From: Ianthella basta
Lineage: Eukaryota; Porifera; Demospongiae; Verongiida; Ianthellidae
Length of the DNA: 64,000 nucleotides
Direction: 5' to 3'
NCBI GenBank assembly: GCA_964019415.1
Contig: OZ025870.1
Span: forward strand, 4,176,908-4,240,907
Below are positions 1-11,192 of the stretch, one piece after another; positions within the stretch are counted from its first letter, which is position 1; the number at the start of each line of letters is the position of its first letter. The notes below the pieces were generated by a model that did no database searches, had not been told where the DNA came from, and saw nothing but the letters and a program-made list of their open reading frames with translations. The translations under genes were made by a program, and so were the position numbers.

Positions 1-470
1 GCTCAATTTGTTTAATTTCTGTGTGCTCAAAGACTGTGAAATGGCCAAATAATCCAGTTGACTCTTCAGCATGCATGATGAACAGTGTGCGGCCATCCAT
101 CAAGTTCACTGTGGAAGTGGAGAAGGAAGGAAGCCTTCCCTTTCTTGACGCCCTGCTCCAGAGGAAAGATGATGGCAACTTGGATGTCACTGTCTACAGG
201 AAGCCCACACACATGGACCGGTACTTGGACTTCCGGTCCCACCATCCATCTCACGTCAAAATAGGGCTGGTCAGATGTCTGTACGACAGAGCAAGGAGCA
301 TCCCTACCAGGCAGGAGAACTTACAGAAGGAAGAGTGTCACCTCACCGAGGTGCTGAGACAGAACGGTTACCCCAGTAACTTCATCCGCTCCTCATCCAT
401 TCCTTCCAGGCGAGATGTGGAGACCACTGAGGTGCCACTGCGGAGGAGGGACGCAGACCCCCACTGGTGA
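1..470 (+). pseudogene. Penelope-like RT, thumb/connector fragment
   Basis: The frame is open from the left edge to a TGA at 468-470. It contains the segment IKFTVEVEKEGSLPFLDALL followed by VYRKPTHMDRYLDF, the family pattern just C-terminal to the RT palm of Penelope-like elements (an 'F...E....LPFLD' block and a 'YRKPT..D.YL' block). The palm motifs, including the YADD box, are absent and belong upstream of the window. The frame then runs into the next ORF with a -1 offset between about 440 and 467, where the family would normally continue uninterrupted, so this copy is frameshifted. Confidence 0.75.
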
Positions 471-982
471 TGCTTCCCCACACGGAAGGAGTCAGTGAGG
501 ACATCAGGCGGGTCTGTAGGAAGTTTGGCATGAAGATTGTCTTCAGGTCTGGACTGTCTCTGCGTTCCATGCTAACCAAGGTGAAGGACACACTGGCGCT
601 AGAGAAGAAGTCCAAGGTGGTGTACCAGGTCCCATGCAGCTGTGGTGAGACCTACATTGGGGAGACACTGAGGAGGCTCGAGACGAGAATGAAAGAGCAC
701 TGGGATGCCTGTCAGAAGGGAACACTGGAGAAGTCAGCCCTTGCAGAACATGCGTGGGAGAACCACCATCCAATCAGATGGGAGGAGACAACAGTGATCA
801 ACCAAGCCAGGACCCCCAAAGAACTGATGCTCAAGGAGGCAATCCACATCAGGCTGAACCGCCCCTCCCTCAACAGGGATGGTGGGCTGGAGCTGCCTGG
901 ATGTTGGATGGCCGCCTTGAGGAAGGCAATCCCGCAACTTCTGGTGACACCCCTTGATGTGGCTTCCAGTGACAGCGCATGA
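467..982 (+). pseudogene. GIY-YIG endonuclease domain of Penelope-like element
   Basis: This 171-residue frame opens with PHTEGVSEDIRRVCRKFGMK, the block linking RT to nuclease in Penelope-like proteins. It then shows the nuclease core: VYQVPC.CGETYIGET (GIY-YIG strands), the Arg/Glu helix RRLETRMKEH, an AEHAWENHH block and the EAIHIRLNRPSLNRDGGLEL tail. In the family this domain nicks target DNA for target-primed reverse transcription. No ATG is expected at its start; it begins at the frameshift from the upstream RT fragment. Catalytic Tyr, Arg, His and Glu candidates all appear present, so only the frame break disables it. Confidence 0.8.
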
Positions 983-1035
983 TGAGATGCTAGGCTATAA
1001 AATATGATCAGTGCTCACGCTAGCATATCTTCGCC

Positions 1036-1068
1036 CTGAAGAAGACCAGAGCATCTGGTCGAAACGTC
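1036..1068 (+). ncRNA. hammerhead-like ribozyme motif in Penelope 3' tail
   Basis: CTGAAGA (1036-1042) fits the hammerhead core CUGANGA. A perfect 7-bp stem GACCAGA/TCTGGTC (1044-1050 with 1054-1060, loop GCA) follows, then GAAAC (1061-1065) and GTC (1066-1068), fitting GAAA plus a very short stem III and a UH cleavage site. Penelope-like elements are known to carry minimal hammerhead motifs in this position. One extra A (1043) separates the core from stem II, so cleavage activity is uncertain. Confidence 0.5.
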
Positions 1069-1130
1069 AGCAAGGTTTTCAATCCTGTTGTGAAGCTGGT
1101 ATTAGAGAACCAACCCTTTCTGATGCCTGA

Positions 1131-4090
1131 GCCAGCTGAGAAGCCCTCACTTCAGCATGCATGATGCACTACAGAGTACATTTCTGTGATGTCATGGAGC
1201 TATAGCTATCACTTAGTAACCTATAAGTGATCTACATACTGCATATATTCTTTTGATTAAACTACTACTACTACCATGGCCATACAGTCCATGCCTGTTA
1301 GCTATACCACCGCCGGGATCAGTGATTCCTGACTAAGCCAATCACTTTAGGCCAGATCTAACTGAAATGTATAAAGAGATGGCTGCTCTGCAGAGACCGT
1401 AATGTTGTAGTGCTATTAGGGGCTAGGGAGGCTGGCTGTTTTAGAGGAGTGACTGCCTAACACACTGACCAGTTTAGACTGGTTTCACCGTACAAAGTAA
1501 TATATGATAAGATAGGTGTGCAATTAATGTAGAAACGGCAACTGCAACTGCTTTAAAATCACAATGATGTTCATACATTATACCACACATATGCTGACAT
1601 TTCAGAGAGTCCTTATTAGGCAATTGCATGCAAAGAGCCTGATTTTCCAAAAGGGAGTATGACAAGAAAGTCATGCCAAGTGTATACATGTACAGTTGGC
1701 AGTCAACCTGCATGGTCTTCATGAAGTGGATCGACTTGGCTGCATTACCATGCTGATGATGACAGCGTATTTGGCACAACAACAACAGAAACCAAAGATA
1801 ACTAGTATTCAAGACGTGTCTGTTAGTGTGTGTATATTAATTTGTCAACATGTATTGATCACTTATACAAATTTCTGTTTCTGTTGTTGTTGTTGTACTT
1901 TGTGAAACATTCAGTGATAGCTGCTGCTATTGTTACAACACAGTCAATTTCAATGTGGTTGGTCAGGATTGGATTGGATGTCAGTATTAATTTTACGGCT
2001 TGCCACCACGTCACACCCATTGTCCTGTATTGTCATTCGTTATGACGTCACTCCATTTGCCATTTAGTCTTAAATTTGGACAACTAATCTGAAATAGGCT
2101 GCATTACTATATTAATAACTGTAGAGATTATCACCTCACATGATGCTTAAGGGTCTGTGCCATGTAAGTTGACAGTATCATATGGTGCTGACCCACACTA
2201 GCCAACTACCGCACAGTAGGCAGAACATGCTGCAAACAGTAGTTGCCTTAGGCCTGATCAGCTTTCTAAAAGTTGCTTCTTTTGATCCTGTGCAGTGTGG
2301 TGGTAATGCTATCAATTACCAACTATGTACTAGCTATAGCTGGTATGGCCCATGATTTAAGCATCTTAGTTTCAAAATCATATGATATCCATGTGCATGC
2401 AGTGATGCGCATATCAGAAATGTCCCGATTGCTCTTTAAGTTTTTTAAATCCGCACACTACTTTTGACAGTAGATGATCCCTTGCCAGAGAGCACCTCGT
2501 TTTAAAATAAAGTCCTGGGAACCTTGGCACCAACCTAATCGGATCTCTGGATCCGCCACTGACTTGAAGCCTCCATCGAATGGGAAAATAAAGAATAAGA
2601 ATAGTTAACTTGTGAGTACTGTTTTGCTGTTTCCTCAAGTAAAATAACATGTTTTCAAGTATTTCTTTATTTTCATTGTAGCATGTACTTGTAGAAACGT
2701 CAAGTTTGCTTGCTGTGTGAAATAATTACAATCATCCTGCAGATTGTTCGGCAGGCCCGCCATTTTGTTATTGCGTAATAATCGTACTCGCCATATCATT
2801 GGATGGGAGTCGCGCGTGCAGCAGCTGCTCGTTCGTTGACCGAGAGGCGAACTGTTGTAAGCTGAAGAACGCTCCAGCTAAGTGAACAAGAGAAATGGAA
2901 CGGCTGTGGCAGTCACTTTCGCTTTCTCCCAACTCCCACTGGGCCTCCATGGTGCTGGACCTGGTGTTCTGAAGGTACGTAGTATATAAAGCTTCCCGTT
3001 TGCCTGCTGTAAAACATAGGCGGAATTTCACTTCTTGACAAGCTCCTAACCTGGTTCTATACTTACCTGTGTCATGTGCTATAATTTCTAGGAGTATCCT
3101 GTAGGTTCTTCGTAAGTTATAGCTACAAATTACAAGGTGGCGCAGTCTGTTATCAAGAGCGCCATAGCTATTACTCCTATACAGAACATTGTCATAGCTG
3201 ATGTCTCTTCTTCCTCTGAAGCTCCTGTCCTAGCGCGTCGTGCTGCTCAACTCCCACGTAACAGAGTGCCGAGATATCCACTGTTCTAGTTCATCAGTAA
3301 GTTGCCACCCCTGATTTACAACTCCTACATATGACTGTATAATATAATTTATATACGCGCAAGGTGCTCTTTATGTATGTGCCATCCATGTGGTTGTGCT
3401 CATTTGAAAGTGAGTCTCTTCTCTTTCTCTAATTGCAGTTCAGAGAGAAACAGGGCCAGGGGTCGGTACTCTATTGCAAGGCCTTCAATTCAGGCTCATC
3501 GCTGTCATCTCCATGCACTTGCAGATGTGCATAAGCTCTACACGGTGCGTTACATTTTAATGTATGGAAGTTGGATTGCATTTTTCAGGTATAGAGACAT
3601 CCATCATCACAATTGGAGAGAAATTTAAATGGTTTCCCTTTGTTACGATGATTACAGGCATGACCCATTTGGATACATACATTTGGATTATGAGAATACA
3701 AAACACGGAAAATGTTGAATTTGTTTCATGCTGGTGTGCACACATTTTGCTGAAAGTGAGGTTAGTTCTTATGTTGTATATCACTATGCAACAGATTCTA
3801 ACTCTTGGGTAGCCCTTTTCACCGTTTTTTAGTCCTAAACAGTAATAGCGCTAATTTTTGTTTGTACTATAACAACGGTTGTACTGTTTCCAAACTTTTA
3901 ATCATGCATGAACTATTACTTCCTTGTTTTTAATTTATAATTATGTCACAATTATTACATAACGATACACATTACTATTATTTTAAGTATGTATGTATGT
4001 ACATCTATCAATTTGCTGATTATTGTAATAACTTAAGTATTCTGGTTGGCCGACAATAATGTGAACGTACGTGCCTAAAAGAAATTGCAT
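1131..4090. other. gene-poor stretch
   Basis: No reading frame here shows recognisable protein character, and none of the small ORFs carries a domain pattern. The only repeat I see is the ACT run. The 2740-3030 part is relatively GC-rich and could be a first exon or promoter of something unseen, but I have no positive support. Confidence 0.5.
1261..1274. repeat. (ACT)n microsatellite
   Basis: A short run of ACT trinucleotides, directly after the gene-free tail that follows the Penelope-like fragment. Confidence 0.8.
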
Positions 4091-4092
4091 GC

Positions 4093-4232
4093 TACACCCA
4101 TTAGGGTGCTTGTGGAGCACCCCTAGAGAGGTTAGTGAAACACCCAAAGGGTGTAGCCTGGTACACCCCTAGGGGTGCTATTTTGGAACATGCGAGGGAG
4201 CACCCCTAGGGATGTAGTGGCTACACCCCATT
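4093..4232. repeat. cluster of CACCC/GGGTG palindromes
   Basis: Within 140 bp there are several short inverted repeats built from one theme: ACACCC..AGGGTG at 4093-4110, ACACCC..GGGTGTA at 4140-4155, the perfect TACACCCCTAGGGGTGCTA at 4162-4180, and AGCACCCCTAGGGATGTA at 4199-4216. Such a cluster is typical of a hairpin-rich satellite or the end of a foldback element. Function unknown. Confidence 0.7.
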
Positions 4233-4356
4233 TCTTATTACCTAACAAGTCTGACCACCCATCCGATTGCTTACCACTAATATAGCTAGTCTGCGTGTAG
4301 TTACACACATTGCGAAGCGTTCATGGACTAGTGCTGCCCTTGAAGTATAAGGTAAA

Positions 4357-4460
4357 CCAGTCCATGCAAAACCCAGGTCATTAACATGCGCTGACTTTGA
4401 ATACATTTTCACCATCCTTATACATCTGCCAACATTTTGCTGTGCTTGCAGTCTTGCTAC
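4357..4460 (+). repeat. MITE-like dispersed repeat, fragment (copy A)
   Basis: The stretch beginning CCAGTCCATGCAAAACCCAG and running through GACTTTGAATACATTTTCACC matches, with scattered mismatches, the inverted sequence at about 5340-5440 and the direct sequence at about 44720-44800. It is a partial copy of a family whose longer members lie at 4950-5605 and 44646-45356. Confidence 0.65.
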
Positions 4461-4949
4461 CATCCCCTGTTTCTCCGCCTGCGTATTATAGTGCAATTGT
4501 ACATGTGAGTGTGCAATAACAAGGGTTGCCACAGGAGACTATCCTATTGCATGCATATGCCCATTCCAGCTACATGTTCCCGTTTACATATACACCACCA
4601 TACTGCATACATACATACATGTACATGACTGAAGCGCTAATGAGGAAAGTCTGAATAGCCAGAAACTGCAGTCTGGTGTGCACCATGGCAAATGTACAGC
4701 TGAACTCTGTGCGTTGTATAAGCCATTCGCATCCTGGATATAGGGAGTTGAACTTCGCTAGTGTTGACAGTGAAGTGTATATATACAATGTTTGTGCTAG
4801 TGTACACTGTAAAACTGTTGGATTCAGACCGCCATTGGTGTTTCACAGGGACTAAAGGTGTTAAAGTGGTTGTTTAAAACCACTGCTTGTCCCTGAGAAC
4901 CACCACTGGTGGCCATGGCCTGAAACCACCACTGTTTTTACAGTGTAGA

Positions 4950-5605
4950 GCCAAACAGAGAGGGCCTGAAACTGGGTGTATACCAGTTTGCGGACAGCAA
5001 TGTAGTGAAGAGCAATGGTAAGCAATAGCATGTACTAGTAGCTGAGCTGGGTGGTTTTCCAGGGTCTCAAGGCACAGCATGATGCATAGCTACATAAGTG
5101 ATGAAGCCAAAGAATATGGGTATTGCAGCTAGCTGCTACATTGAAACATGTAATGGATTGCATGTAAGAGCAGGAGGGCTTAGATTCTAGAGCACAGCAA
5201 AGTAGATTGAGTAGCAACCAATTTACAAGGATAAACCTAACAACTATAGTGTACAGAGCACATGCAACAAAGCAGAAAGATGGGGAAATTGTAAGGCTGT
5301 ACCAGTGGGTGTAAAGGGGAAGCTGAAGAGCATGCAGTAATAGGAGGTGCAGCAAAAGGTTGGCAGATGTAGGGATGGTGAAAACGTATTCAAAGTCAGC
5401 GCATGTTAATGATCTGGGTTTTGCATGGACTGGTCCTCCTCCTTGTTGCATGGACCGGCTGGCTGGCCCCCCTCTTTGCATGGACCGGCGCTCCTTGTTC
5501 CTATGGTTTTTCCGCCAGGTGGTTTTGCCATACCTTGCAGGTACACACTGCACCATCCCTACATCTGCCCTTGTTTTTGGAGGAACCATTTTTACACACC
5601 TTCTA
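4950..5605 (-). repeat. MITE-like dispersed repeat (copy B)
   Basis: Read on the minus strand this block follows copy C (44646-45356) over most of its length, including GCTTGCTACTCAATCTACTTTGCTGTG-like and CTTTGAATAC blocks. Its right end carries TTTTTCCGCCAGGTGGTTTT followed by GCCAT, the same sequence that copy C has at its end, but without the LTR-element insertion. It therefore serves as the empty-site version of that target. It has no coding capacity. Confidence 0.65.
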
Positions 5606-5868
5606 AATAGATCCTATAGCAGCACTCACCTCAACATAAAGTCGCTAGAACTTCTCCATGCAAAACGCTACCATTAGTTGCTCCTGCGCGGAGAAACCGT
5701 CAACTGTAGGATAATAACTTGCAGCGAATCCAAGTTTTCTAGCTGTGTATACTACTCGAAACTTTCACTTACTTGACCTCCATTTGCAAGCGAATTACAT
5801 TCGTTATTGCCACATGCAATTATCAATTGAAGTAATCGCGCGCACCGGATGTTGGTATCCTAGCGAAG

Positions 5869-7432
5869 ATGCCTCTAAGTGGAAGCAAGAACAGCTCAAA
5901 GCCGCGTTGAAGGAGATCTAATCTGGCAAGGGAAAGGAGTCAATTCATAAACTAGCTAAGAAGTATGGCATTCCATCATCTACATTGTACGATCATGCAA
6001 GGAAGAAGGATTCAAAGAGCGGTACAGGAAGGCCCACTGCTTTAACTCGGGTGGAGGAGGAGGAGCTTGTATACTGCTGCCAAATCCTACAAGAGATGGG
6101 ATTTGGGATGACAAAAGAGAATGTGACTGCAATCGTCACAGATTATGTCAGTACCAATGGGCGTAAAAAAACATTTCATGGTGGAATCCCAGGGAAAGAC
6201 TGGTGGATTGGATTCCTGTAGCGTTGGCCAAAGCGGTAGAGCGAAAGCCACAGCACCTCTCAAAGCAAAGAGCAGGTTCAGCAAACCCAGCAACAGTGGA
6301 AGAATACTTCAAGAAGGTTGAGAAGTTGATGGATGAGCTGGGCATTAAGGATAGCGAAGACTTGGACAGAAGGGTGTGTGAAACTGTGATGAATCTGGTA
6401 TAGCAACTGCAGTGGCATCCAAAGTCATCCTTGCTAGGCAAGAGTCCAAGTGGGTGCATGAGACAGGAGGTGGCTCTGGAAGAGAAGTGATCAATATAAT
6501 GGGGTGCGGATCTGCAGCAGGGGAGCGGCTACCACCAATGGTATTGTACAAGGGGAAACACTTGCTCGACGTGGATTCTCAATGGCCCACCAGGAGCACT
6601 CTATTCCAAGAGTGAATCCGAGTGGATGGAAAAGGAGAACTTTTTCTTTTGGTTTCAGAAGTGCTTTCTGCCAGCTGTTAAGGATCTCCTGAAGACTGGA
6701 CCAATCGTTCTACTTCTGGAAGGCCACCATTCCCACCTAAGTATTGCCTTTCTCGAACTGGCAAAGGAATCCAATGTACACCCCTTCTGCTTGCCATCAC
6801 ATGCCAGTCATTTCCTGCAACCACTGGATGTGGCAGTATATGGGCCCCTGAAGACAGCTTGGAAGTCAATACTGAAGGACTACAAAGTCGCCACACGTGC
6901 CAGTAATCCCACCAAGGAGGCATTTCCATCAATGGTCACCAGATTGTGGGACAAAGCACTCCAACCCCAACACCTAAAGGCAGGATTTCGTGCATGTGGA
7001 TTGGTGCCATTTAATGCCAATGCTGTCCTCCCATACAAGATGGCCACTGCTTTGCCCTTCACAGAAAGCATTGAGGCATTGCCTAATCCATCCAAGCCAG
7101 AGACACCATAGAGGAAAGAATTGAGGCACTTTTTCGCAGATCATCTGAAACCAAAGGAGAAAGCGCCTAAGGCTAAGAGGAGACGTGTAGACATTCATGC
7201 CACTGGAGATGTCCTGACCAATGATGCTTTGAAGGAAGCCGAGGCAGAGAAACAGGCTAAGCGCAAGCAGAAGAGCAAGAAGAAAGTAATGGAACCCGTC
7301 AGTGATGACTTTGATGAAGATAAAGATGTTGATCACTTCTTCTCATGCGGTGAGGAATGCATAGATGGTCAAGAGAAACTATGGGTTGGCTGCGATGAGT
7401 GCTGCCATTGGTATCACTACAAATGTGCTTGA
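5869..7432 (+). pseudogene. pogo/Tigger-type DDE transposase with C-terminal PHD-like finger, broken
   Basis: Fragments in several frames follow the order of a Tc1/mariner-superfamily pogo transposase. They are a psq-type helix-turn-helix (KLAKKYGIPSSTLYDHARKK, around 5950-6010), a CENP-B-like second DNA-binding block ending GRKKTFHGGIPGKDWW (to about 6220), and the DDE region. The DDE region includes GCGSAAGERLPPMVLYKGKH (about 6500-6565), LLLEGHHSH (about 6705-6735), where the family usually has Asp instead of Glu, and HFLQPLDVAVYGPLK (about 6810-6855) with the third acid intact. A basic tail leads to a Cys-rich CGEECIDGQEKLWVGCDEC..WYHYKC finger near 7350-7430. Stops and frameshifts split it into at least four pieces, so it is dead. 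Confidence 0.82.
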
Positions 7433-7748
7433 TTTTTCAGGCAGCCAAAGCGTGAATAAGAATTCACTTGTAATATCTGCAGCTCTTGACTTTTCATGAT
7501 CCAACAATCTTCAAACTGCTCATTCATTCATTGATTGTAATTCACTCCAAGCTTAGCAAGCGACTTTGACTTGACTGTAAAAGCAATAAATATAATCCAG
7601 TACAGTAAATATCACAATCTATACACAGCAAACATATTAATGTTGTTGGGACGACACCTACCATTCTTCCAACGAGAGAAACGACTCCAAACGGACATTT
7701 TCCGGAATTATCCGCCCCGGGCGTTTATCAGTGATTCTGTTCGACGGT

Positions 7749-7850
7749 AGTCTAGCCGCTAGACCCTACTTTGTCATCGCGTGCGGGGGCGGAAGTAAGT
7801 TATTCCGCCCCAGCGCGCGATGACAAAGTACGGTCTAGTGGCTAGACTAG
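7749..7850. repeat. long hairpin / foldback repeat
   Basis: Two arms of about 44 bp, TCTAGCCGCTAGACC... through GCGGGGGCGGAA and their near-perfect reverse complement ending GGTCTAGTGGCTAGA, flank a loop of about 8 nt (GTAAGTTA). The GC-rich palindrome sits just 3' of the dead transposase and may be a separate MITE or one end of a larger element. Confidence 0.75.
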
Positions 7851-8659
7851 TTCGACGGGCCCTCCAGACCGCTAGTCAAACTTGGCGCGAACGGTTTGCT
7901 ATCAGAGTACAGGTAAGAGTTAGTACTTCACCTTGATAGCAAACGATTTTGAAGAATTCGTTACAGTCGTTTACACGAGTAAGAAACGTCGAATTGTTTC
8001 CGAAATTACCCGCAATTACCTTATAACTAGCTAGCTACGATGCACCAGATACTGTCAGATGCTTATAATTATATATAGACAGGAGCGGAGGCCTGAAGGG
8101 AGACTAGCTATAGCCTTGACTTCAATCATAATAGGGAGTGCGTGCATTAGTGAATTATGAGAAAACTGGCAGTACCTTCCAAAGGGCTTTCACTGTACGA
8201 GTCATCACTCCTTGTGCTCGGTTCCACTTGGTGAGCGCCGTCCATTTTACGAGTGGGAACGTTCTGGCTCGCTTGACCTAGTCTCGTTTCCAGCCCGAAA
8301 GGTGGTCTGGCACATTTGCTCGTTACACGGCCAAATATTGCTTTTATATACGGATCTGTTCCGTATACGGACCGGATGTGTAGGTTACGGTACTGGCCAC
8401 ATCTGTGGACAGTCCGATACAGAAGCGATTGCCCGCCCTCCGATAACAACTGTTGGCATCGGAAGCGGATCGACTAGATAACGGTTCGAGACGGCTCCAG
8501 AACAGATCGTGAACAGATGTTATTATATCGCCGGTCGTTTCCAGTTGTAACTATGTCCACCGGCTCCCGCGCACTCACAATCGCTGTGCTTGTACATACG
8601 TGTGTGTTTGCAATATAAATTGGAATGCATTTGTATTAGACGCAGAATAGCAATGCATT
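7851..8659. other. no recognisable gene
   Basis: Overlapping short ORFs on both strands (around 8150-8480) have no domain pattern and mirror each other, so I regard them as chance. A splice-donor-like CAGGTAAGAG lies near 7910 without any exon I can support. Confidence 0.45.
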
Positions 8660-8975
<316 letters not shown>

Positions 8976-9131
8976 ATGTATTCTACTTACCTCCTTTCTC
9001 CAAGCTCCATGATGGTGTTCCTGCTATTCCCAGTTGTGACCCGCCCAGTGGACCTACCTTGAGTAGTCTGTCTATTTCCTGCAGAGTCTGCTGGCTAAGG
9101 AGGATGAAGCCATAAAAGATTGTCGAGACTA

Positions 9132-11192
9132 TGCATGGCTTCGTACGCTCCATATGTGCAACATGAATAGTGATCCCCTAACAATTTTACTGATGCCCAC
9201 AAACCAAACAGCTGCAGAATACACAGGTGTAGTAAGGATTCCCAGAAAAGATTTTTTCTATAATTATATATGTTACGACCCGTTTCGCAACTAACAGATG
9301 TCTGCAGGATTAACAGTGTGAAGCTCAACATTGTGATTTTGAGCCTGGGCCCTACTAGTTTCATACAAATGTTCATTGTAAATTATAAAGTAATGATGTG
9401 TCGTCCTTCCTTTCAGCTCCGTGAGCACTTCCAGTCACCTGGCTGGAGAGCTGGAGAGCATGTACTTTTTGTGGACACCCGTGTTGCTCTATGGCTAGAC
9501 TCACGTGCACACAAGAAGCTGCCTTGCTTGCGTGAGGTGTCTGGCTCCGTAATAGTGACTGAGACTCTGCAGGAGGAGTTTGACAAGTTCAAATCTGCCT
9601 TGCCTCGTATGGAATGCAGCCGTTTGGAAATTGGTCCCATACTCCAATATTGGAATGTCTTTGTGAGGTCAACACCTGGCATCCCAATCACCATGTTTGG
9701 CAAGCAGTACCTTGAGCTTCATTACTCAGAGGTAGACTGCCTCTGTCAATGGGTTGTAGACACAAGAGCCTGTGGAAGAAGGGACATCACCATTTCTGAC
9801 AGTGGCCCATTGCTTTCTAATCATCCACCTTTGCCAGTCAACCCAGAGAAACCAGACAAGCTGGAGAAACCAAACAAGCTGGAGAAACCACTCAAGCTGG
9901 AGAAACCAGACAAGCTGGAGAAACCACTCAAGAGACAGAAGGTAATCAATTCCTGATATCACGTGCTTTAAAACTACTGCATGCATCTCGTAGTGCTTAT
10001 TATAGTTTTTTAGTTTCTTTTTGCAGACTGATGCCATACAGAACACTGCTGCCAAAAATCTCAGTTTGAAGAAACGACAGGGCAAACACAAGAGTACAAC
10101 GCAGACTCTCACAGTGATTGACTTGACATACGAACCAGACAGAAATGACACATCACCTGCAAGTAATCGTACGTAGAAATGTGAAAAGTGGGTGCAAGTC
10201 AAGGACATCTGCCTCACAACTGCAGACCGAGGACTTCTACTTCATCCAACAGCGTGGATGACAGACAGCATTATTGCTGCAGGCCAAAGATTATTACAGA
10301 GACAAACTGGTGCACATGGTCTACAACCTCCTTGCCTTGGGCAGACATGTGCCTTTCACATCCGAAGTGGAGATTTTATCCAGGTTGTCAACAGTGGACG
10401 TGACCACTGGCTTACTATCAGCACAATAGGGGCAGTGGATGGTACAGTGAATGTTTATGACAGCATTTAGCTCATTCACAAAAAGCCAGATCGCAGCTAT
10501 CATCCACACAGATAGCAAAGATATCACTCTGAACGTCACAGATGTTCAGATGCAGAGAGGTTCAGGTGACTGTGGCTTGTTTTCTTTGGCATTCGCCGCA
10601 TGCCTTGCAAGTGGGTGTCAGAGACTCTTTGATCAGGGCAAAATGAGAAATCACCTGCACGAGTGCTTGCAGAAGGGAGAGCTGACTATGTTCCCCATCA
10701 TGAAAGAAAGAAAGCCCAAGAAAGTCATCAAAGCAGTGCACACAGTGTCTACTGCATCGGCAGAATGCCAGAAGACAGCAAGATGGTTCAGTGTTGTACA
10801 TGTAACGAATGGTACCACGTACCATGTGTGGATGTACCTGAAGAAGCATTAGACGACAGTGCAGTGCCGTGGTACTGTACTAGGTGTTAACTCAAACTAA
10901 CATGCAGCAACTAACATGTTTAGCACTTATAGCTAACATATAGTGTTGTTCCTTTTCATCTTGTTGACATATCAGTTGTAGTTTAATTCTATGCATTGAC
11001 TGCTTGTATCACTAACTGTACTTATATTACTTCTAAATACAGACCACTGGAATAATGAGATATTGCAAACTATGCAGGTTGCTGCAGAGTTTGGAATTGG
11101 GTTAGTCAGCTTTAAAATGGATCAACCAGCTTCAAGGCAAGTGACTGGTTTTGAAACGGGCTGACCAGCTTCAAAGTGCCAGGGGAACCCGC
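9132..11192 (+). pseudogene. array unit 1: Ulp1-like protease/PHD gene
   Basis: Exon A (9417-9941, acceptor TTTCAG, donor AAG|GTAATC) encodes a domain I do not recognise (REHFQSPGWRAGEH...ELHYSEVDCLCQW) and ends in five charged hexad repeats of EKPDKL type. Exon B (10027-10890) encodes a C48/Ulp1-like cysteine protease core. His is at 10405 in GRDHWLTIS, Asp at 10459 in VNVYDS, and Cys at 10571 in QRGSGDCGLFSLAFA. A PHD-like finger ending WYCTRC follows. A TAG at 10174-10176 and a second TAG at 10468 interrupt it, and the Cys block and the PHD block lie in shifted frames. Unlike the other units it lacks the GC-hairpin insert in the intron, and Gly replaces the second PHD Cys (CIG for CIC). 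Confidence 0.82.

Larger units (their letters stand above)
1..1130 (+). mobile_element. Penelope-like retroelement, 5'-truncated 3' end
   Basis: The block contains the C-terminal part of a Penelope-type reverse transcriptase, a GIY-YIG endonuclease reading frame, and a short 3' tail with a hammerhead-like fold at 1036-1068. That order (RT, GIY-YIG, short 3' UTR) is characteristic of Penelope-like elements. The RT catalytic core would lie left of the window or has been lost. Homology seems to fade near 1130, but the exact end cannot be set without other copies. The copy cannot be autonomous, because the reading frame shifts between the two coding parts. Confidence 0.8.

Noticed and set aside
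5035-5589. 184-codon minus-strand ORF
   Set aside because: It coincides with the MITE-like repeat copy B; the other copies do not keep the frame open.
9726-10217. 163-codon minus-strand ORF repeated in each array unit
   Set aside because: Antisense shadow of exon A and the charged-repeat region; its WFLQL repeats are the reverse of the KLEKP coding repeats.
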